Shown piece by piece: positions 22,261 to 31,525 of a DNA stretch of 64,000 nt. A program made the position numbers and the translations under genes. Positions within the stretch are counted from its first letter, which is position 1. Each line of letters opens with the position of its first letter. The stretch is from Pseudactinotalea sp. HY158 (lineage in GTDB: Bacteria > Actinomycetota > Actinomycetes > Actinomycetales > Beutenbergiaceae): assembly GCF_009660225.1 (NCBI RefSeq), contig NZ_CP045920.1:1488001-1552000 (forward strand), given 5' to 3'. The notes under the pieces are model-generated. The model worked only from the letters and a program-made list of their open reading frames with translations. It was not told where the DNA came from and did not search any database.

Positions 22261-24369
22261 TCAACCGGCGTCGGCCGCGATCGATTCCTTCGCCGCGGCC
22301 ACGACGGCCTCGGGGGTGAAGCCGAACTCGCGGAACAGCGTGGCAGCGTCCGCCGAGGCGCCGAAGTGCTCGATCGAGACGGCCCGGCCCGCGGTGCCGA
22401 GGTACTTGAACCACGGCATCGCCACGCCCGCCTCGATGCTCACGCGGGCCCGGACGGCCGCCGGCAGCACGGACTCGCGGTACTCGGCGTCCTCGGCGTC
22501 GAACCACTCGAGGCACGGCGCGGACACGACCCGGGTGCCGATCCCGGCGGCCTCGAGCTGCTCCCGGGCGGCCACGGCGTGCTGAACCTCGGAACCGGTG
22601 CCGATGAGGATGACGTCCGGGGTGGGCGTGGAGGAGTCGATGAGCACGTACGCGCCCCGGGCGACGCCGTCCACACTCGCGAAACCGTCCGTCCCGCGCG
22701 GGAAGGTGGGCACGCCCTGGCGGGTGAGGGCGAGGCCGGCGGCGTGGCCGGGGCGGCGCAGCACCTCGGCCCAGGCCGCGGCGGTCTCGTTCGCGTCCGC
22801 GGGCCGCACGACCGACAGCTGCGGGATCGCCCGGAGCGCGGCGAGATGCTCGATCGGCTGGTGGGTGGGGCCGTCCTCCCCGAGTCCGATGGAGTCGTGG
22901 GTCCACACGAAGATGCTCCCGGCCTCCTGCAGGGCCGCGAGCCGCACGGCCGGGCGCATGTAGTCGGAGAACGTGAGGAACGTGCCGCCGTAGGCGCGGG
23001 TGAGGCCGTTGATCGAGATGCCGTTGAGGATCGCGGCCATGGCGAACTCGCGGATCCCGAAGTGCAGGGTGCGCCCGTACTCGTCGCCCTGGAACGTGTC
23101 GCTCGAGCGCTCCGCCGGGAAGAACGAGGGCACGTCCGGCATCGTCGTGTTGTTCGACCCGGCCAGGTCGGCCGAGCCGCCCCACAGTTCGGGCAGCTCC
23201 GGGGCGAGGGCGGCGAGCACCTTGCCGGAGGCGGCGCGGGTGGCCACGGCCGTGCCCGCGGGGAAGTGCGGGAGGACGGCGTCCCAGCCGCCCGGCAGCT
23301 CGCGGGCGCGCAGACGGTCGAGCAGGGCCGCCCGCTCCGGGTTCGCCTGCCGCCACGCCTCGTAGCTCACGTCCCACTGCGCCCGCAGCGCGGCGCCGCG
23401 CTCGACCAGGCCGCGGGTGTGGTCGATGACGTCGGCGGGCACGTCGAAGATCCCCGCGGGGTCGAGGCCGAGGTTCTCCTTCAGGCCCGCGACCTCCTCG
23501 GTGCCGAGCTTGGCGCCGTGGGCGTCGCCGGTGTCCTGCTTGGTCGGGCTCGGCCAGGCCATGATGGTCTTGAGGCGGATGAACGAGGGGCGGTCCCGCT
23601 CGGCCTTCGCGGCCACGAGCGCGGCGTGCAGGGCGTCGACGTCCTCGAAGTACTCGGTGCCGCCGTGGGTCCAGTCGACCTCCTGCACGTGCCAGCCGTA
23701 GGCCTCGTAGCGGGCGCAGACGTCCTCGGTGAACGCGATCGAGGTGTGGCCCTCGATCGAGATGCGGTTGTCGTCCCAGATCGTGATGAGGTTGCCGAGG
23801 TTCTGCGTGCCGGCGAGGGAGGAGGCCTCGGAGGAGACGCCCTCCTGCAGGCAGCCGTCGCCCACGACGCAGTAGACGTGGTGGTCGAACGGGGAGGTTC
23901 CGGGCGCGGCGTCGGGGTCGAGGAGCCCGCGCTCACGGCGCGCGGCCATCGCGACCCCGACGGCCATCGCGATCCCCTGACCGAGCGGCCCGGTGGTCAC
24001 CTCGATGCCCGGGGTGTGGTTCACCTCGGGGTGCCCGGGGGTGCGCGAGCCCCACGTGCGCAGGTGCTCGATGTCGTCGAGCTCGAGGCCGAAACCGCCC
24101 AGGTACAGCTGGATGTACTGGAGCAGGCAGGCGTGGCCGTTCGAGAGCACGAAGCGGTCGCGGCCGAGCCAGTGCGGGTCGGCCGGGTCGGAGGTCATGA
24201 CGTGCTGGTAGAGCAGATAGGCCGCGGGGGCCAGGCTGATCGGCGCGCCGGGGTGGCCGCTGCCGCACTTCTCGACCGCGTCGGCGGCGAGTGCCTTGGC
24301 CACGGCCACGGCCTTGACATCGACCTCGGACCAGTTGAGGGAGGCGACCTTCGGGGCGGAGACGTTCAC
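22261..24369 (-). CDS. tkt: Transketolase
   Basis: 702 residues. Thiamine-diphosphate enzyme of the non-oxidative pentose-phosphate pathway. Motifs in order: GSGHPGAPISLAPAAYLLY near residue 36, the ThDP motif GDGCLQEG...NLITIWDDN, EFAMAAILNG (catalytic Glu), TFSDYMRPAVRLAAL, and HDSIGLGEDGPTHQPIEHL. GTG 24369 is chosen because ggaaag lies 8 nt upstream; the 37-residue upstream extension has no family match. First gene of the leftward pentose-phosphate operon. Confidence 0.97.
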   Translation of the reverse strand: MNVSAPKVASLNWSEVDVKAVAVAKALAADAVEKCGSGHPGAPISLAPAAYLLYQHVMTSDPADPHWLGRDRFVLSNGHACLLQYIQLYLGGFGLELDDIEHLRTWGSRTPGHPEVNHTPGIEVTTGPLGQGIAMAVGVAMAARRERGLLDPDAAPGTSPFDHHVYCVVGDGCLQEGVSSEASSLAGTQNLGNLITIWDDNRISIEGHTSIAFTEDVCARYEAYGWHVQEVDWTHGGTEYFEDVDALHAALVAAKAERDRPSFIRLKTIMAWPSPTKQDTGDAHGAKLGTEEVAGLKENLGLDPAGIFDVPADVIDHTRGLVERGAALRAQWDVSYEAWRQANPERAALLDRLRARELPGGWDAVLPHFPAGTAVATRAASGKVLAALAPELPELWGGSADLAGSNNTTMPDVPSFFPAERSSDTFQGDEYGRTLHFGIREFAMAAILNGISINGLTRAYGGTFLTFSDYMRPAVRLAALQEAGSIFVWTHDSIGLGEDGPTHQPIEHLAALRAIPQLSVVRPADANETAAAWAEVLRRPGHAAGLALTRQGVPTFPRGTDGFASVDGVARGAYVLIDSSTPTPDVILIGTGSEVQHAVAAREQLEAAGIGTRVVSAPCLEWFDAEDAEYRESVLPAAVRARVSIEAGVAMPWFKYLGTAGRAVSIEHFGASADAATLFREFGFTPEAVVAAAKESIAADAG

Positions 24370-24412
24370 GGGGCCTACTTTCCAGCCGATGTGGCTCTGA
24401 CGTTCGAGAATC

Positions 24413-24456
24413 GCGCCGACGCACGATCGGCGCGCGGATCCATTCCATCGAGGATA
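24413..24456 (-). promoter_or_regulatory. Candidate tkt promoter and leader hairpin
   Basis: Reading leftward, TATCCT (24456 to 24451) could be a -10 box for tkt. Downstream in the leader is a perfect 7-bp hairpin, gcgccga/tcggcgc at 24413-24433 with a 7-nt loop, 44 bp before the GTG. No known riboswitch is recognised. Confidence 0.3.
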
Positions 24457-24527
24457 GTGGCTGCGATCGTCCGGCCGCACGGGCGTCCACTCCTCGTCGT
24501 CGGCTTCGGTCCCCGGTGGGCGTCGCC

Positions 24528-24533
24528 TAGACT
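24528..24533 (+). promoter_or_regulatory. Candidate -10 box for ctaB
   Basis: TAGACT lies 66 bp before the ctaB GTG, in the divergent spacer shared with tkt; aggag follows at 24587-24591 as ribosome-binding site. Confidence 0.4.
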
Positions 24534-24599
24534 GGAGGGGTTCGCATCGTGCTGGGTGACCGCGCAGAGGTCGCCCGTTGATCTCAGGAGTTCTCAGAC

Positions 24600-25559
24600 G
24601 TGGCGCATCCTCCCGTTTCGACCGCGCCGAACCTCGGAAGCCGGCGCTCCGGAGCGGTGAGCGTCCGCGATCGCATCGGCGGCTTCGTCGCGTTGACCAA
24701 GCCGCGCATCATCGAGCTCCTGCTCGTGACCACCGTGCCCACGATGGTCCTGGCGGCCGGGGGCTGGCCCGGGGAGGGTGCGCTCGACGGCCTCCTGCTC
24801 GTGATCGCGACCGTGATCGGCGGCACCCTCGCGGCCGGCAGCGCGAACACGTTCAACATGTGGTACGACCGCGACATCGACGCGATCATGAGCCGCACGC
24901 AGAAGCGTCCGCTCGTGACCGGGGTCGTGAGCCCGGTCGCCGCGCTCGTGTTCGCCTTCGTGCTCGCCGCGGCCTCGGTGCTGTGGCTCGGGCTCCTCGT
25001 CAACTGGCTCGCGGCCTGGCTCGCCCTCGCCGCGAACGCCATGTACTCGATCGGGTACACGATCCTCCTCAAGCGCCACACCACCCAGAACATCGTCTGG
25101 GGCGGCGCGGCCGGCTGCATGCCCGTGCTCATCGGCTGGGCGGCCGTGACCGATTCGCTCGGCTGGGCACCCGTGCTGCTGTTCGGGATCATCTTCTTCT
25201 GGACCCCGCCCCACTACTGGCCGCTGAGCATGAAGTTCAAGAAGGACTACGCCGACGCGGGTGTGCCGATGCTGCCCGTCTCGGCTCCGGCCCCGCTCGT
25301 GGCCTGGCAGATGGTCGCCTACGCGGCGGCGATGATCGGCTGCTCCCTCGCGCTCGTCCCGGTCGCCGGGATGGGTTGGTTCTACGGGATCGTGGCGCTC
25401 GCCGCGGGTGCCTGGTTCGGCCTCCTGTGCGTGCAGCTGTGGCGCCGGGCACGCTCCGGTGCGCGCAAGCTGCTCGCGATGAAGGTGTTCCACGGCTCCA
25501 TCACGTATCTCACGATCGTGTTCCTGGCCGTGCTCGTCGATCCGTTCCTGCCCTTCTGA
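24600..25559 (+). CDS. ctaB: Protoheme IX farnesyltransferase (haem O synthase)
   Basis: 319 residues, UbiA prenyltransferase superfamily, about nine membrane helices. Attaches a farnesyl group to haem B, giving haem O, the precursor of haem A for the aa3 oxidase encoded later in the window. The Asp-rich motif [19 protein letters not shown] (near residue 85) binds the prenyl diphosphate; the second motif region is [23 protein letters not shown] start with aggag at 8-nt spacing. The tkt/ctaB divergent arrangement is conserved in actinobacteria. Confidence 0.95.
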   Translation: MAHPPVSTAPNLGSRRSGAVSVRDRIGGFVALTKPRIIELLLVTTVPTMVLAAGGWPGEGALDGLLLVIATVIGGTLAAGSANTFNMWYDRDIDAIMSRTQKRPLVTGVVSPVAALVFAFVLAAASVLWLGLLVNWLAAWLALAANAMYSIGYTILLKRHTTQNIVWGGAAGCMPVLIGWAAVTDSLGWAPVLLFGIIFFWTPPHYWPLSMKFKKDYADAGVPMLPVSAPAPLVAWQMVAYAAAMIGCSLALVPVAGMGWFYGIVALAAGAWFGLLCVQLWRRARSGARKLLAMKVFHGSITYLTIVFLAVLVDPFLPF

Positions 25560-25573
25560 GCCGTGCCGGCGCG

Positions 25574-26530
25574 ATGACCAGCCCCGGGACCGCTGGGGAC
25601 CTCCCGGCCGGACTGGGCACGCCGCTGCGCCAGTACCTCGACCATCTCGCGGTCGAGCGCGGCGCCTCGAGCCATACCCAGGCGGCGTACCGCCGCGACC
25701 TGCAGCGCTACGTGCGGTATCTGCAGGAGCGGGGTGTGGACGACGTCGCCCGCGTCCGGGAGCGGGACGTCGCCGAGTACGTCGAGGCCCTCCGTACGGG
25801 TACGGACGGCGGCAGCGCGCTGTCCGCCTCGTCCACGGCCCGGGCGGTGGTCGCCGTGCGCGGCTGGCACCGGTTCCAGCTGCAGGAGGGGCGGTCCGCC
25901 GAGGATCCGTCGCGGCGGGTGCGGCCCCCGGGCGGGATGAAGGCGCTGCCCAAGGCGATCGGGCTCGACCAGGTGAACCGGCTGCTCTCGGGCGCCGAGG
26001 CGGCCCCGGACCCGCTCGGCCTGCGCGATCGCGCGCTGGTCGAGGTGCTCTACGGCACGGGGGCCCGGATCAGCGAGGCGGTCGGTCTGGCGGTCGACGA
26101 CGTCGAGACGGGGCAGGCCCCCGCGATCCGGCTCTTCGGCAAGGGCCGCAAGGAGCGGGTCGTGCCGATCGGGCGGTACGCGGTCGAGGCGATCGAGGCG
26201 TACCTCGTGCGGTGCCGACCCGTGCTCATGCAGGCCGGCGGCGGACACGGCGCGCTGTTCGTCAACCAGCGGGGCAATCCGCTGTCCCGGCAGAGCGCCT
26301 GGGCGATCCTGCAGGCGGCGGCCGACCGCGGCGGCCTCGACGCCCACATCTCCCCGCACACCCTGCGACACTCCTATGCCACGCACCTGCTCTCCGGCGG
26401 CGCCGATGTACGGGTGGTGCAGGAGCTCCTCGGTCACGCCTCGGTGGCCACGACCCAGATCTACACGATGGTCAGCCCCGACACGCTCCGGGAGATCTAC
26501 ACCGCGGCTCACCCCCGCGCCCTCGGCTGA
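25574..26530 (+). CDS. xerD: Tyrosine site-specific recombinase XerD
   Basis: 318 residues. With XerC it resolves chromosome dimers at dif. N-terminal SAM-like core-binding domain (LRQYLDHLAVERGASSHTQAAYRRDL) and C-terminal catalytic domain with the Arg in GTGARISEAVGL, Lys in FGKGRKERVVPIG, HTLRHSYATHLLSGG, LLGHASVATTQIYT with the Tyr nucleophile near residue 300. Placement shortly before parA-scpAB matches the XerD locus of other actinobacteria rather than a phage integrase. It starts 14 bp after ctaB. Confidence 0.93.
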   Translation: MTSPGTAGDLPAGLGTPLRQYLDHLAVERGASSHTQAAYRRDLQRYVRYLQERGVDDVARVRERDVAEYVEALRTGTDGGSALSASSTARAVVAVRGWHRFQLQEGRSAEDPSRRVRPPGGMKALPKAIGLDQVNRLLSGAEAAPDPLGLRDRALVEVLYGTGARISEAVGLAVDDVETGQAPAIRLFGKGRKERVVPIGRYAVEAIEAYLVRCRPVLMQAGGGHGALFVNQRGNPLSRQSAWAILQAAADRGGLDAHISPHTLRHSYATHLLSGGADVRVVQELLGHASVATTQIYTMVSPDTLREIYTAAHPRALG

Positions 26531-26645
26531 GACGCGCCCTCGGCTGAGACGGTTCCCTCGGTCGGGACGTGACCGCCGCGTCGGTTCCGCACGCGGATCG
26601 CCGCAGCCGTATCCCCGCGCGGGAGTCGGGCGTAGAACTGAAGAC

Positions 26646-28307
26646 ATGGCCGAGCGAGACACCGGGCGAGGTAGCGGGCGAGATGCCGGGCAGGACGACG
26701 GGCGAGACACCGGGCGCGTCGACGGTGGCTCCGCGGTGGCCGTCCACCGACGGACGTGGCGGCTGGAGGACGTCACGGTCGCCGATCCGGAGGCGATGCG
26801 CCGATCGGTGACCGGGACCGCGGTCGGCAACTTCATGGAGTGGTACGACTTCGGCGTCTACGCCTATCTCGCGACCGTCATCGCCCAGGTGTTCTTCCCC
26901 TCGGGCGCCTCGGGCACGGCCTCGTTGATCGGCACCTTCGGGATCCTCGCCGCCTCGTTCCTCGTGCGCCCGCTCGGAGGGTTCGTGCTCGGCCCGCTGG
27001 GCGACCGGATCGGACGCCGGCGGGTCCTCATGGTCACGATCACGCTCATGGCCTGCGCGACCACGGCGACGGGCCTCCTGCCGGGTTATGACAGCTGGGG
27101 CCCGTGGGGGAGCGGCATCGGCTTCTGGGCGGCGATCCTGCTCCTGGTCACCCGGATGGTGCAGGGCTTCTCGACCGGCGGCGAGTACGTCGGGGCGATG
27201 ACCTACATCGACGAGCACGCCCCGGATCGTCGCCGCGGATTCCTCGCGGGCTTCCTGCCCGTGGGCACCCTGTCCGGCTACATCTGCGGCGCGGCGCTGG
27301 TCACCGGGTTGACGGCGGGCCTCTCCCAGGACGCGATGCTCGCGTGGGGATGGCGGATCCCGTTCCTGCTCGGCGGGCCGCTCGGCCTCGTCGCGCTGTA
27401 CATGCGGCTGCGGCTCCAGGAGACGCCGGCCTTCGAGAAGCTCACCGAGGAGGAGAAGGCGGGCTCCGAGGGCGGCGGGGCCCAGCAATTCCGACAGACG
27501 GTCGTCGAGCAGTGGCCGCGGCTGCTCGTGTGCATGGGGCTCGTGCTCACGTTCAACGTGACGAACTACATGCTCAGCGGGTACCTGCCGACCTACCTCG
27601 AGAGCATCGCCTCCCTCTCGAGCACCGTCGCGCTCGTCATCGTCACCGCGGTCATGCTCGTGCTGGCGGCGGCGGTGCTGTTCGTGGCGCGGCTCTCCGA
27701 TGCGGTCGGGCGCAAGCCGGTCATGTGGACCGGCTGCGGGCTTCTCGTCGTGGCCTCGATCCCGGCGTTCGCGCTCATGCGTTCCGGTGAGCATCTCGTG
27801 GTGTTCCTCGGGGTGCTGATCGTCGGCATCATGTTGTTGTGCTTCAACAGCACGGAGCCCTCGACCCTGCCCGCGCTGTTCCCCACGAACGTGCGCTATG
27901 GGGCGCTGGCGGTGGCCTTCAACATCTCCGTCTCGGCCTTCGGCGGCACGACGCCGCTCATCTCCGAGGGGCTCGTCTCCTGGACCGGGAACGAGATGAT
28001 GCCCGCCTACGTCCTCATCGTCGCCGGCATCGTGGGAATCGTGTGCGTGTTCTTCACGCCCGAGACCGCGCGCCGGCGGCTCCCCGGCGGGAGCCCGACC
28101 GTCGCCACGGACGACGAGGCGCGCTATGTCGCCGAGACCGGCACGATCGAGGATCCGGGGGAGTCCGCGGGTGGGATCACCGAGACCGAGGCCGGCACAG
28201 AGAACACAGAGAACACAGAGAACACAGTGGGCAGAGAGGGCCCAGAGGGCCCAGATGGCACAGAGGGCCCAGACGGCACAGAGGGCACCGAGCGCGAGCG
28301 GCGCTGA
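26646..28307 (+). CDS. MHS-family (ProP-like) major facilitator transporter
   Basis: 553 residues with 12 predicted membrane helices between about residues 60 and 490. The motif NFMEWYDFGVYAYLA at the first helix and GDRIGRRRVLM in loop 2-3 identify the metabolite:H+ symporter family (ProP, KgtP, ShiA). The substrate (compatible solute or dicarboxylate) cannot be fixed from sequence. Unusual soluble tails: the N-terminal about 30 residues are Asp/Gly/Arg repeats encoded by a degenerate 12-bp unit, and the C-terminus has (Glu-Asn-Thr)n then Glu-Gly-Pro repeats. The start ATG 26646 is the most downstream that keeps helix 1 with a cytoplasmic tail; GTG codons upstream are possible. Confidence 0.88.
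   Translation: MAERDTGRGSGRDAGQDDGRDTGRVDGGSAVAVHRRTWRLEDVTVADPEAMRRSVTGTAVGNFMEWYDFGVYAYLATVIAQVFFPSGASGTASLIGTFGILAASFLVRPLGGFVLGPLGDRIGRRRVLMVTITLMACATTATGLLPGYDSWGPWGSGIGFWAAILLLVTRMVQGFSTGGEYVGAMTYIDEHAPDRRRGFLAGFLPVGTLSGYICGAALVTGLTAGLSQDAMLAWGWRIPFLLGGPLGLVALYMRLRLQETPAFEKLTEEEKAGSEGGGAQQFRQTVVEQWPRLLVCMGLVLTFNVTNYMLSGYLPTYLESIASLSSTVALVIVTAVMLVLAAAVLFVARLSDAVGRKPVMWTGCGLLVVASIPAFALMRSGEHLVVFLGVLIVGIMLLCFNSTEPSTLPALFPTNVRYGALAVAFNISVSAFGGTTPLISEGLVSWTGNEMMPAYVLIVAGIVGIVCVFFTPETARRRLPGGSPTVATDDEARYVAETGTIEDPGESAGGITETEAGTENTENTENTVGREGPEGPDGTEGPDGTEGTERERR
28198..28290 (+). repeat. Short tandem repeats in the 3' end of the transporter gene
   Basis: A 9-bp unit (gaacacaga) repeats three times, followed by degenerate gagggcccaga/ggcacagag units. 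They encode the low-complexity Glu-Asn-Thr and Glu-Gly-Pro/Thr tail. Confidence 0.7.
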
Positions 28308-28386
28308 GCCGTTCGGGAGGGCGGCCCGAACGAGACGGATTGCGCGTCGTCCGGCGGTGTGCTTTGGCGCGGGAGCGTTCGGCCAG

Positions 28387-28403
28387 TAGGTTACGAAGTG
28401 ATG
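28387..28403 (+). promoter_or_regulatory. Candidate leaderless or near-leaderless promoter of parA
   Basis: TAGGTT at 28387-28392 lies 5 nt before GTG 28398 and 8 nt before ATG 28401; no Shine-Dalgarno sequence is seen. Confidence 0.35.
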
Positions 28404-29240
28404 AGCACCGACGATCTTGCGCCCGTTCCGAACTTCCCGGAGCCCCCTGCCCTGACCGGGCACGGCCCGGCGCGGATTATTGCCATGTGCAACCAGAAGG
28501 GCGGCGTCGGCAAGACGACCACGACCATCAACCTGGGTGCGGCGCTCGCCGAGTGCGGTCGCCGCGTGCTCATCGTGGACTTCGATCCCCAGGGCGCGGC
28601 CTCCGCCGGCCTCGGCGTCAGCGCCCACGAGCTCGACGAGTCGATCTACACCGTGCTCATGTCGCCCCGCTCGGACGTGCGCGAGGTCATCCACCGCACC
28701 TCGGTCGAGGGCCTCGACGTCGTGCCCGCGAACATCGACCTGTCGGCCGCCGAGGTGCAGCTGGTCTCCGAGGTCGCCCGCGAACAGGCGCTCACGCGGG
28801 TGCTGCGGCCCGTGCTCGACGACTACGACGTCATCCTCGTCGACTGCCAGCCCTCCCTCGGGCTCCTCACCGTCAACGCCCTCACGGCCGCACACGGGGT
28901 GATCATCCCGCTCGAGACCGAGTTCTTCGCGCTGCGGGGGGTCGCCCTCCTGGTCGAGACCATCGACAAGGTGCGCGACCGCCTCAACCCGCGCCTGCAC
29001 ACCGACGGCATCCTCGCCACGATGTACGACGGGCGCACGCTGCACGCCCGGGAGGTGCTCGAGCGGGTGCGCGAGGCGTTCGGCGACAAGGTCTTCACCA
29101 CGGTGATCGCCCGCACGATCAAGTTCCCGGACGCCTCGGTGGCCACCGAGTCGATCCTCACGTATGCGCCCACCCACGCCGGGGCCCACGCCTACCGGGC
29201 GCTCGCGCGCGAACTCATCTCCCGTGGCGACGTCGCCTGA
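28401..29240 (+). CDS. ParA/Soj family ATPase upstream of scpAB
   Basis: 279 residues. Deviant Walker A KGGVGKTTTTINLG near residue 35, Walker A' VDFDPQGAASAGLG, and Walker B VILVDCQPSLG, all typical of ParA. No parB follows; instead scpA and scpB do, so this is the second, SMC-linked ParA paralogue of actinobacteria rather than the origin-proximal parAB pair. The exact role (nucleoid dynamics or condensin support) is inferred from context. An in-frame GTG one codon earlier (28398) is possible. It overlaps scpA by 17 nt. Confidence 0.92.
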   Translation: MSTDDLAPVPNFPEPPALTGHGPARIIAMCNQKGGVGKTTTTINLGAALAECGRRVLIVDFDPQGAASAGLGVSAHELDESIYTVLMSPRSDVREVIHRTSVEGLDVVPANIDLSAAEVQLVSEVAREQALTRVLRPVLDDYDVILVDCQPSLGLLTVNALTAAHGVIIPLETEFFALRGVALLVETIDKVRDRLNPRLHTDGILATMYDGRTLHAREVLERVREAFGDKVFTTVIARTIKFPDASVATESILTYAPTHAGAHAYRALARELISRGDVA

Positions 29241-30039
29241 CCCGCCTGCAGACCCCCGGCGCGAATTCGAGGTCACGCTCGAGAACTTCTCGGGCCCCTT
29301 CGACCTGCTCCTGCAGCTCATCGCCCGCCGGCGGCTGGACGTGACCGAGGTGGCGCTCGCCGTCGTCACGGACGAGTTCATCTCCTATATCCGCGGCCAG
29401 GGCGGCTGGGACCTGTCGCAGGCGAGCGAGTTCCTCGTCATCGCCGCGACCCTCCTCGACCTCAAGGCCGCGCGGCTGCTGCCCTCGGGCACGGTCGACG
29501 ACACCGAGGACCTCGAACTCCTCGAGGCCCGGGACCTGCTCTTCGCCCGGCTGCTGCAGTATCGGGCATTCAAGGAGGTGGCCGGCTGGCTCGAGGGGCG
29601 CTGGCACGACGAGGGCCGCTCCCTGCCCCGTGAGGTCGGACTCGAACCGGCCTTCGCTGCGGTGCTGCCCGAGCTGGTCATGCAGATCGGGGCCGAGGAC
29701 CTGGCCCGCCTCGCGGCGGGCGCCATGGCGCCGAAGGAGCCACCCCCGGGCGTGGACCTGACGCACCTGCACCATCCGGTGGTGAGCGTGCGGGAGCAGG
29801 CCGCGGTCCTCGTCGAGCGGTTGCGACGGAGCCGGGCGGCCACCTTCCGGGATCTCGTGGCCGACGCCGAGTCGCTCGGCCACGTCGTGGCCCGCTTCCT
29901 CGCGCTGCTCGAGCTCTTCCGCGAGCAGCTCGTGGGCTTCGAGCAGGCGGTCCCGCTCGGCGATCTCACCGTGCGCTGGACGGGGCAGGACGAGGGTACC
30001 GTGAACATCGGCGACGATTTCGACGAGGAGCGCTCATGA
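29224..30039 (+). CDS. scpA: Segregation and condensation protein A
   Basis: 271 residues, the kleisin subunit of the SMC-ScpAB condensin. N-terminal kleisin motif VTLENFSGPFDLLLQLI and VALAVVTDEFISYI, then SEFLVIAATLLDLKAARLLP, are diagnostic; the C-terminal winged helix is around residues 200-255. GTG 29224 lies within the end of parA (17-nt overlap) and is preferred over further upstream codons, which only extend into antisense-like sequence. Overlaps scpB by 4 nt. Confidence 0.95.
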   Translation: MATSPDPPADPRREFEVTLENFSGPFDLLLQLIARRRLDVTEVALAVVTDEFISYIRGQGGWDLSQASEFLVIAATLLDLKAARLLPSGTVDDTEDLELLEARDLLFARLLQYRAFKEVAGWLEGRWHDEGRSLPREVGLEPAFAAVLPELVMQIGAEDLARLAAGAMAPKEPPPGVDLTHLHHPVVSVREQAAVLVERLRRSRAATFRDLVADAESLGHVVARFLALLELFREQLVGFEQAVPLGDLTVRWTGQDEGTVNIGDDFDEERS

Positions 30040-30635
30040 GGAGCCCAGCGAGCACCGGGCCGCAGCAGGACGACGACACGGGGGCCGACCAGGGCGCCGG
30101 GGGTGTGCCCGCCGCGATCGAGGCGATCCTCATGGTCGCCGACGAGCCCGTGTCCGCTACGCGCCTGGCCGCGGTGCTCGCGGTGCCGCGGGCCGTGGTG
30201 CTCGAGGCCCTGCACGCGCTGTCCGGGCAGTACGCGGGCCGCGGCTTCGTGCTGCGGGAGGTGGGCCGCGGCTGGCGGTTCTACTCCCACCCGGACTACG
30301 CCGACGTCGTCACCGAGTTCGTGCGGGACGGTCAGACGGCGCGGCTCACCCAGGCGGCGCTCGAGACCCTCGCGGTCGTCGCCTACCGCCAGCCGATCTC
30401 CCGCGGCCGCATCGCCGGCATCCGCGGCGTGAACGTCGACTCCGTCGTGCGGACGCTCACGACCCGGGGGCTGGTGACCGAGACGGGGACCGACGTCGAG
30501 ACCGGTGCCGTGCTCTACGCCACGACCGACGTGTTCCTCGAGCGGCTAGGATTGCGCGGTTTGGACGAGTTGCCGCCGCTGGCGCCGTACCTGCCCGAGG
30601 TCGAGGCGCTGGACGACGTCGACGCGCCGCGATGA
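30036..30635 (+). CDS. scpB: Segregation and condensation protein B
   Basis: 199 residues. Two winged-helix domains: AAIEAILMVADEPVSATRLAAVL near residue 26 and TQAALETLAVVAYRQPISRGRIAGIRGVNVD near residue 105, the classic ScpB signature. Partner of ScpA in condensin. The N-terminal 24 residues are a polar, Asp/Gly-rich extension. Confidence 0.95.
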   Translation: MRSPASTGPQQDDDTGADQGAGGVPAAIEAILMVADEPVSATRLAAVLAVPRAVVLEALHALSGQYAGRGFVLREVGRGWRFYSHPDYADVVTEFVRDGQTARLTQAALETLAVVAYRQPISRGRIAGIRGVNVDSVVRTLTTRGLVTETGTDVETGAVLYATTDVFLERLGLRGLDELPPLAPYLPEVEALDDVDAPR

Positions 30636-30696
30636 GTCCGATCGGCGAGGCGGGCGCCGCCGTGGCGGCCCGCGACCGGCGAACGAGGAGACGAGC

Positions 30697-31440
30697 ATGA
30701 CCGACCGACACGAACCCACCGGGGTGCGACTGCAGAAGGTGCTCGCGGGGGCCGGGGTGGGCTCGCGCCGCGCCTGCGAGGTGCTCATCGCCGCCGGCCG
30801 GGTGAGCGTCGGCGGCGTGACCGTGCGCGAGCTCGGCACCCGGGTCGATCCCGCGACGGCCGTCATCCACGTCGACGGGCTGCGGGTTCAGCTGGACGAG
30901 GGGCTGGTGACGCTCGCGCTCAACAAGCCGCGCGGCGTCGTCTCCACGATGAACGACGAGCGGGGCCGGCCCGACCTGTCGGAGTTCGTGGGCGCCCGCC
31001 CGGAGCGGCTCTTCCACGTGGGCCGCCTCGACGCCGAGACCGAGGGCCTGCTGCTGCTGACGAACGACGGGGAACTGGCGCACCGGCTCGCCCACCCCTC
31101 CTACGAGGTGAGCAAGACCTACGTCGCCCGGGTGCAGGGGCGCGTGAGCCGTGGCCTCGGGCGGCGGCTGCTCGCGGGCGTCGAGCTCGAGGACGGGCCC
31201 GCGGCCGTGGACCGGTTCACCGTGCTGGAGCAGGCCGCGGACGCCTCGCTCGTGCAGGTCGTGCTCCACGAGGGCCGCAACCACATCGTGCGCCGGCTGC
31301 TGGCCGAGGTGGGCCACCCCGTGACCCGGCTCTCCCGCACCGACTTCGGGCCGATCCACCTCGGCACCCTCAAGCCCGGTCGCACCCGGGTCGTCGGCGG
31401 ACAGGAGCTCGGCCGGCTCATGCGCGCCGTCGACCTGTGA
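30697..31440 (+). CDS. RluB/RsuA-family rRNA pseudouridine synthase
   Basis: 247 residues. N-terminal S4 RNA-binding domain (LQKVLAGAGVGSRRACEVLI, residues 10-60) followed by the catalytic domain with NKPRGVVSTMNDERGRP and the active Asp in HVGRLDAETEGLLLLTNDG. C-terminal EGRNHIVRRLLAEVGHPVTRL binds the target. Family members modify the large or small rRNA; RluB-type specificity (23S, near position 2605) is the most likely in this neighbourhood but is inferred. Located 61 bp after scpB. Confidence 0.92.
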   Translation: MTDRHEPTGVRLQKVLAGAGVGSRRACEVLIAAGRVSVGGVTVRELGTRVDPATAVIHVDGLRVQLDEGLVTLALNKPRGVVSTMNDERGRPDLSEFVGARPERLFHVGRLDAETEGLLLLTNDGELAHRLAHPSYEVSKTYVARVQGRVSRGLGRRLLAGVELEDGPAAVDRFTVLEQAADASLVQVVLHEGRNHIVRRLLAEVGHPVTRLSRTDFGPIHLGTLKPGRTRVVGGQELGRLMRAVDL

Positions 31441-31510
31441 CGGGTGTGATGACCCGCACACCCGCCCGGCGCGTCCACCCGGTACGAGCCCGGCGATCGG
31501 GTCGGACGAG

Positions 31511-31525
31511 TAGGGTCGTGGGGTG
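31511..31525 (+). promoter_or_regulatory. Candidate leaderless promoter of tyrA
   Basis: TAGGGT at 31511-31516, 6 nt, then GTG 31523; no Shine-Dalgarno sequence. Confidence 0.5.

Noticed and set aside
24370-24599. Riboswitch in the tkt/ctaB spacer
   Set aside because: Only a simple 7-bp hairpin is seen; no known riboswitch core was recognised.
21271-24660. 1129-residue open frame antisense to tal and tkt
   Set aside because: Shadow frame; composition is biased and it crosses two real genes and a promoter region.
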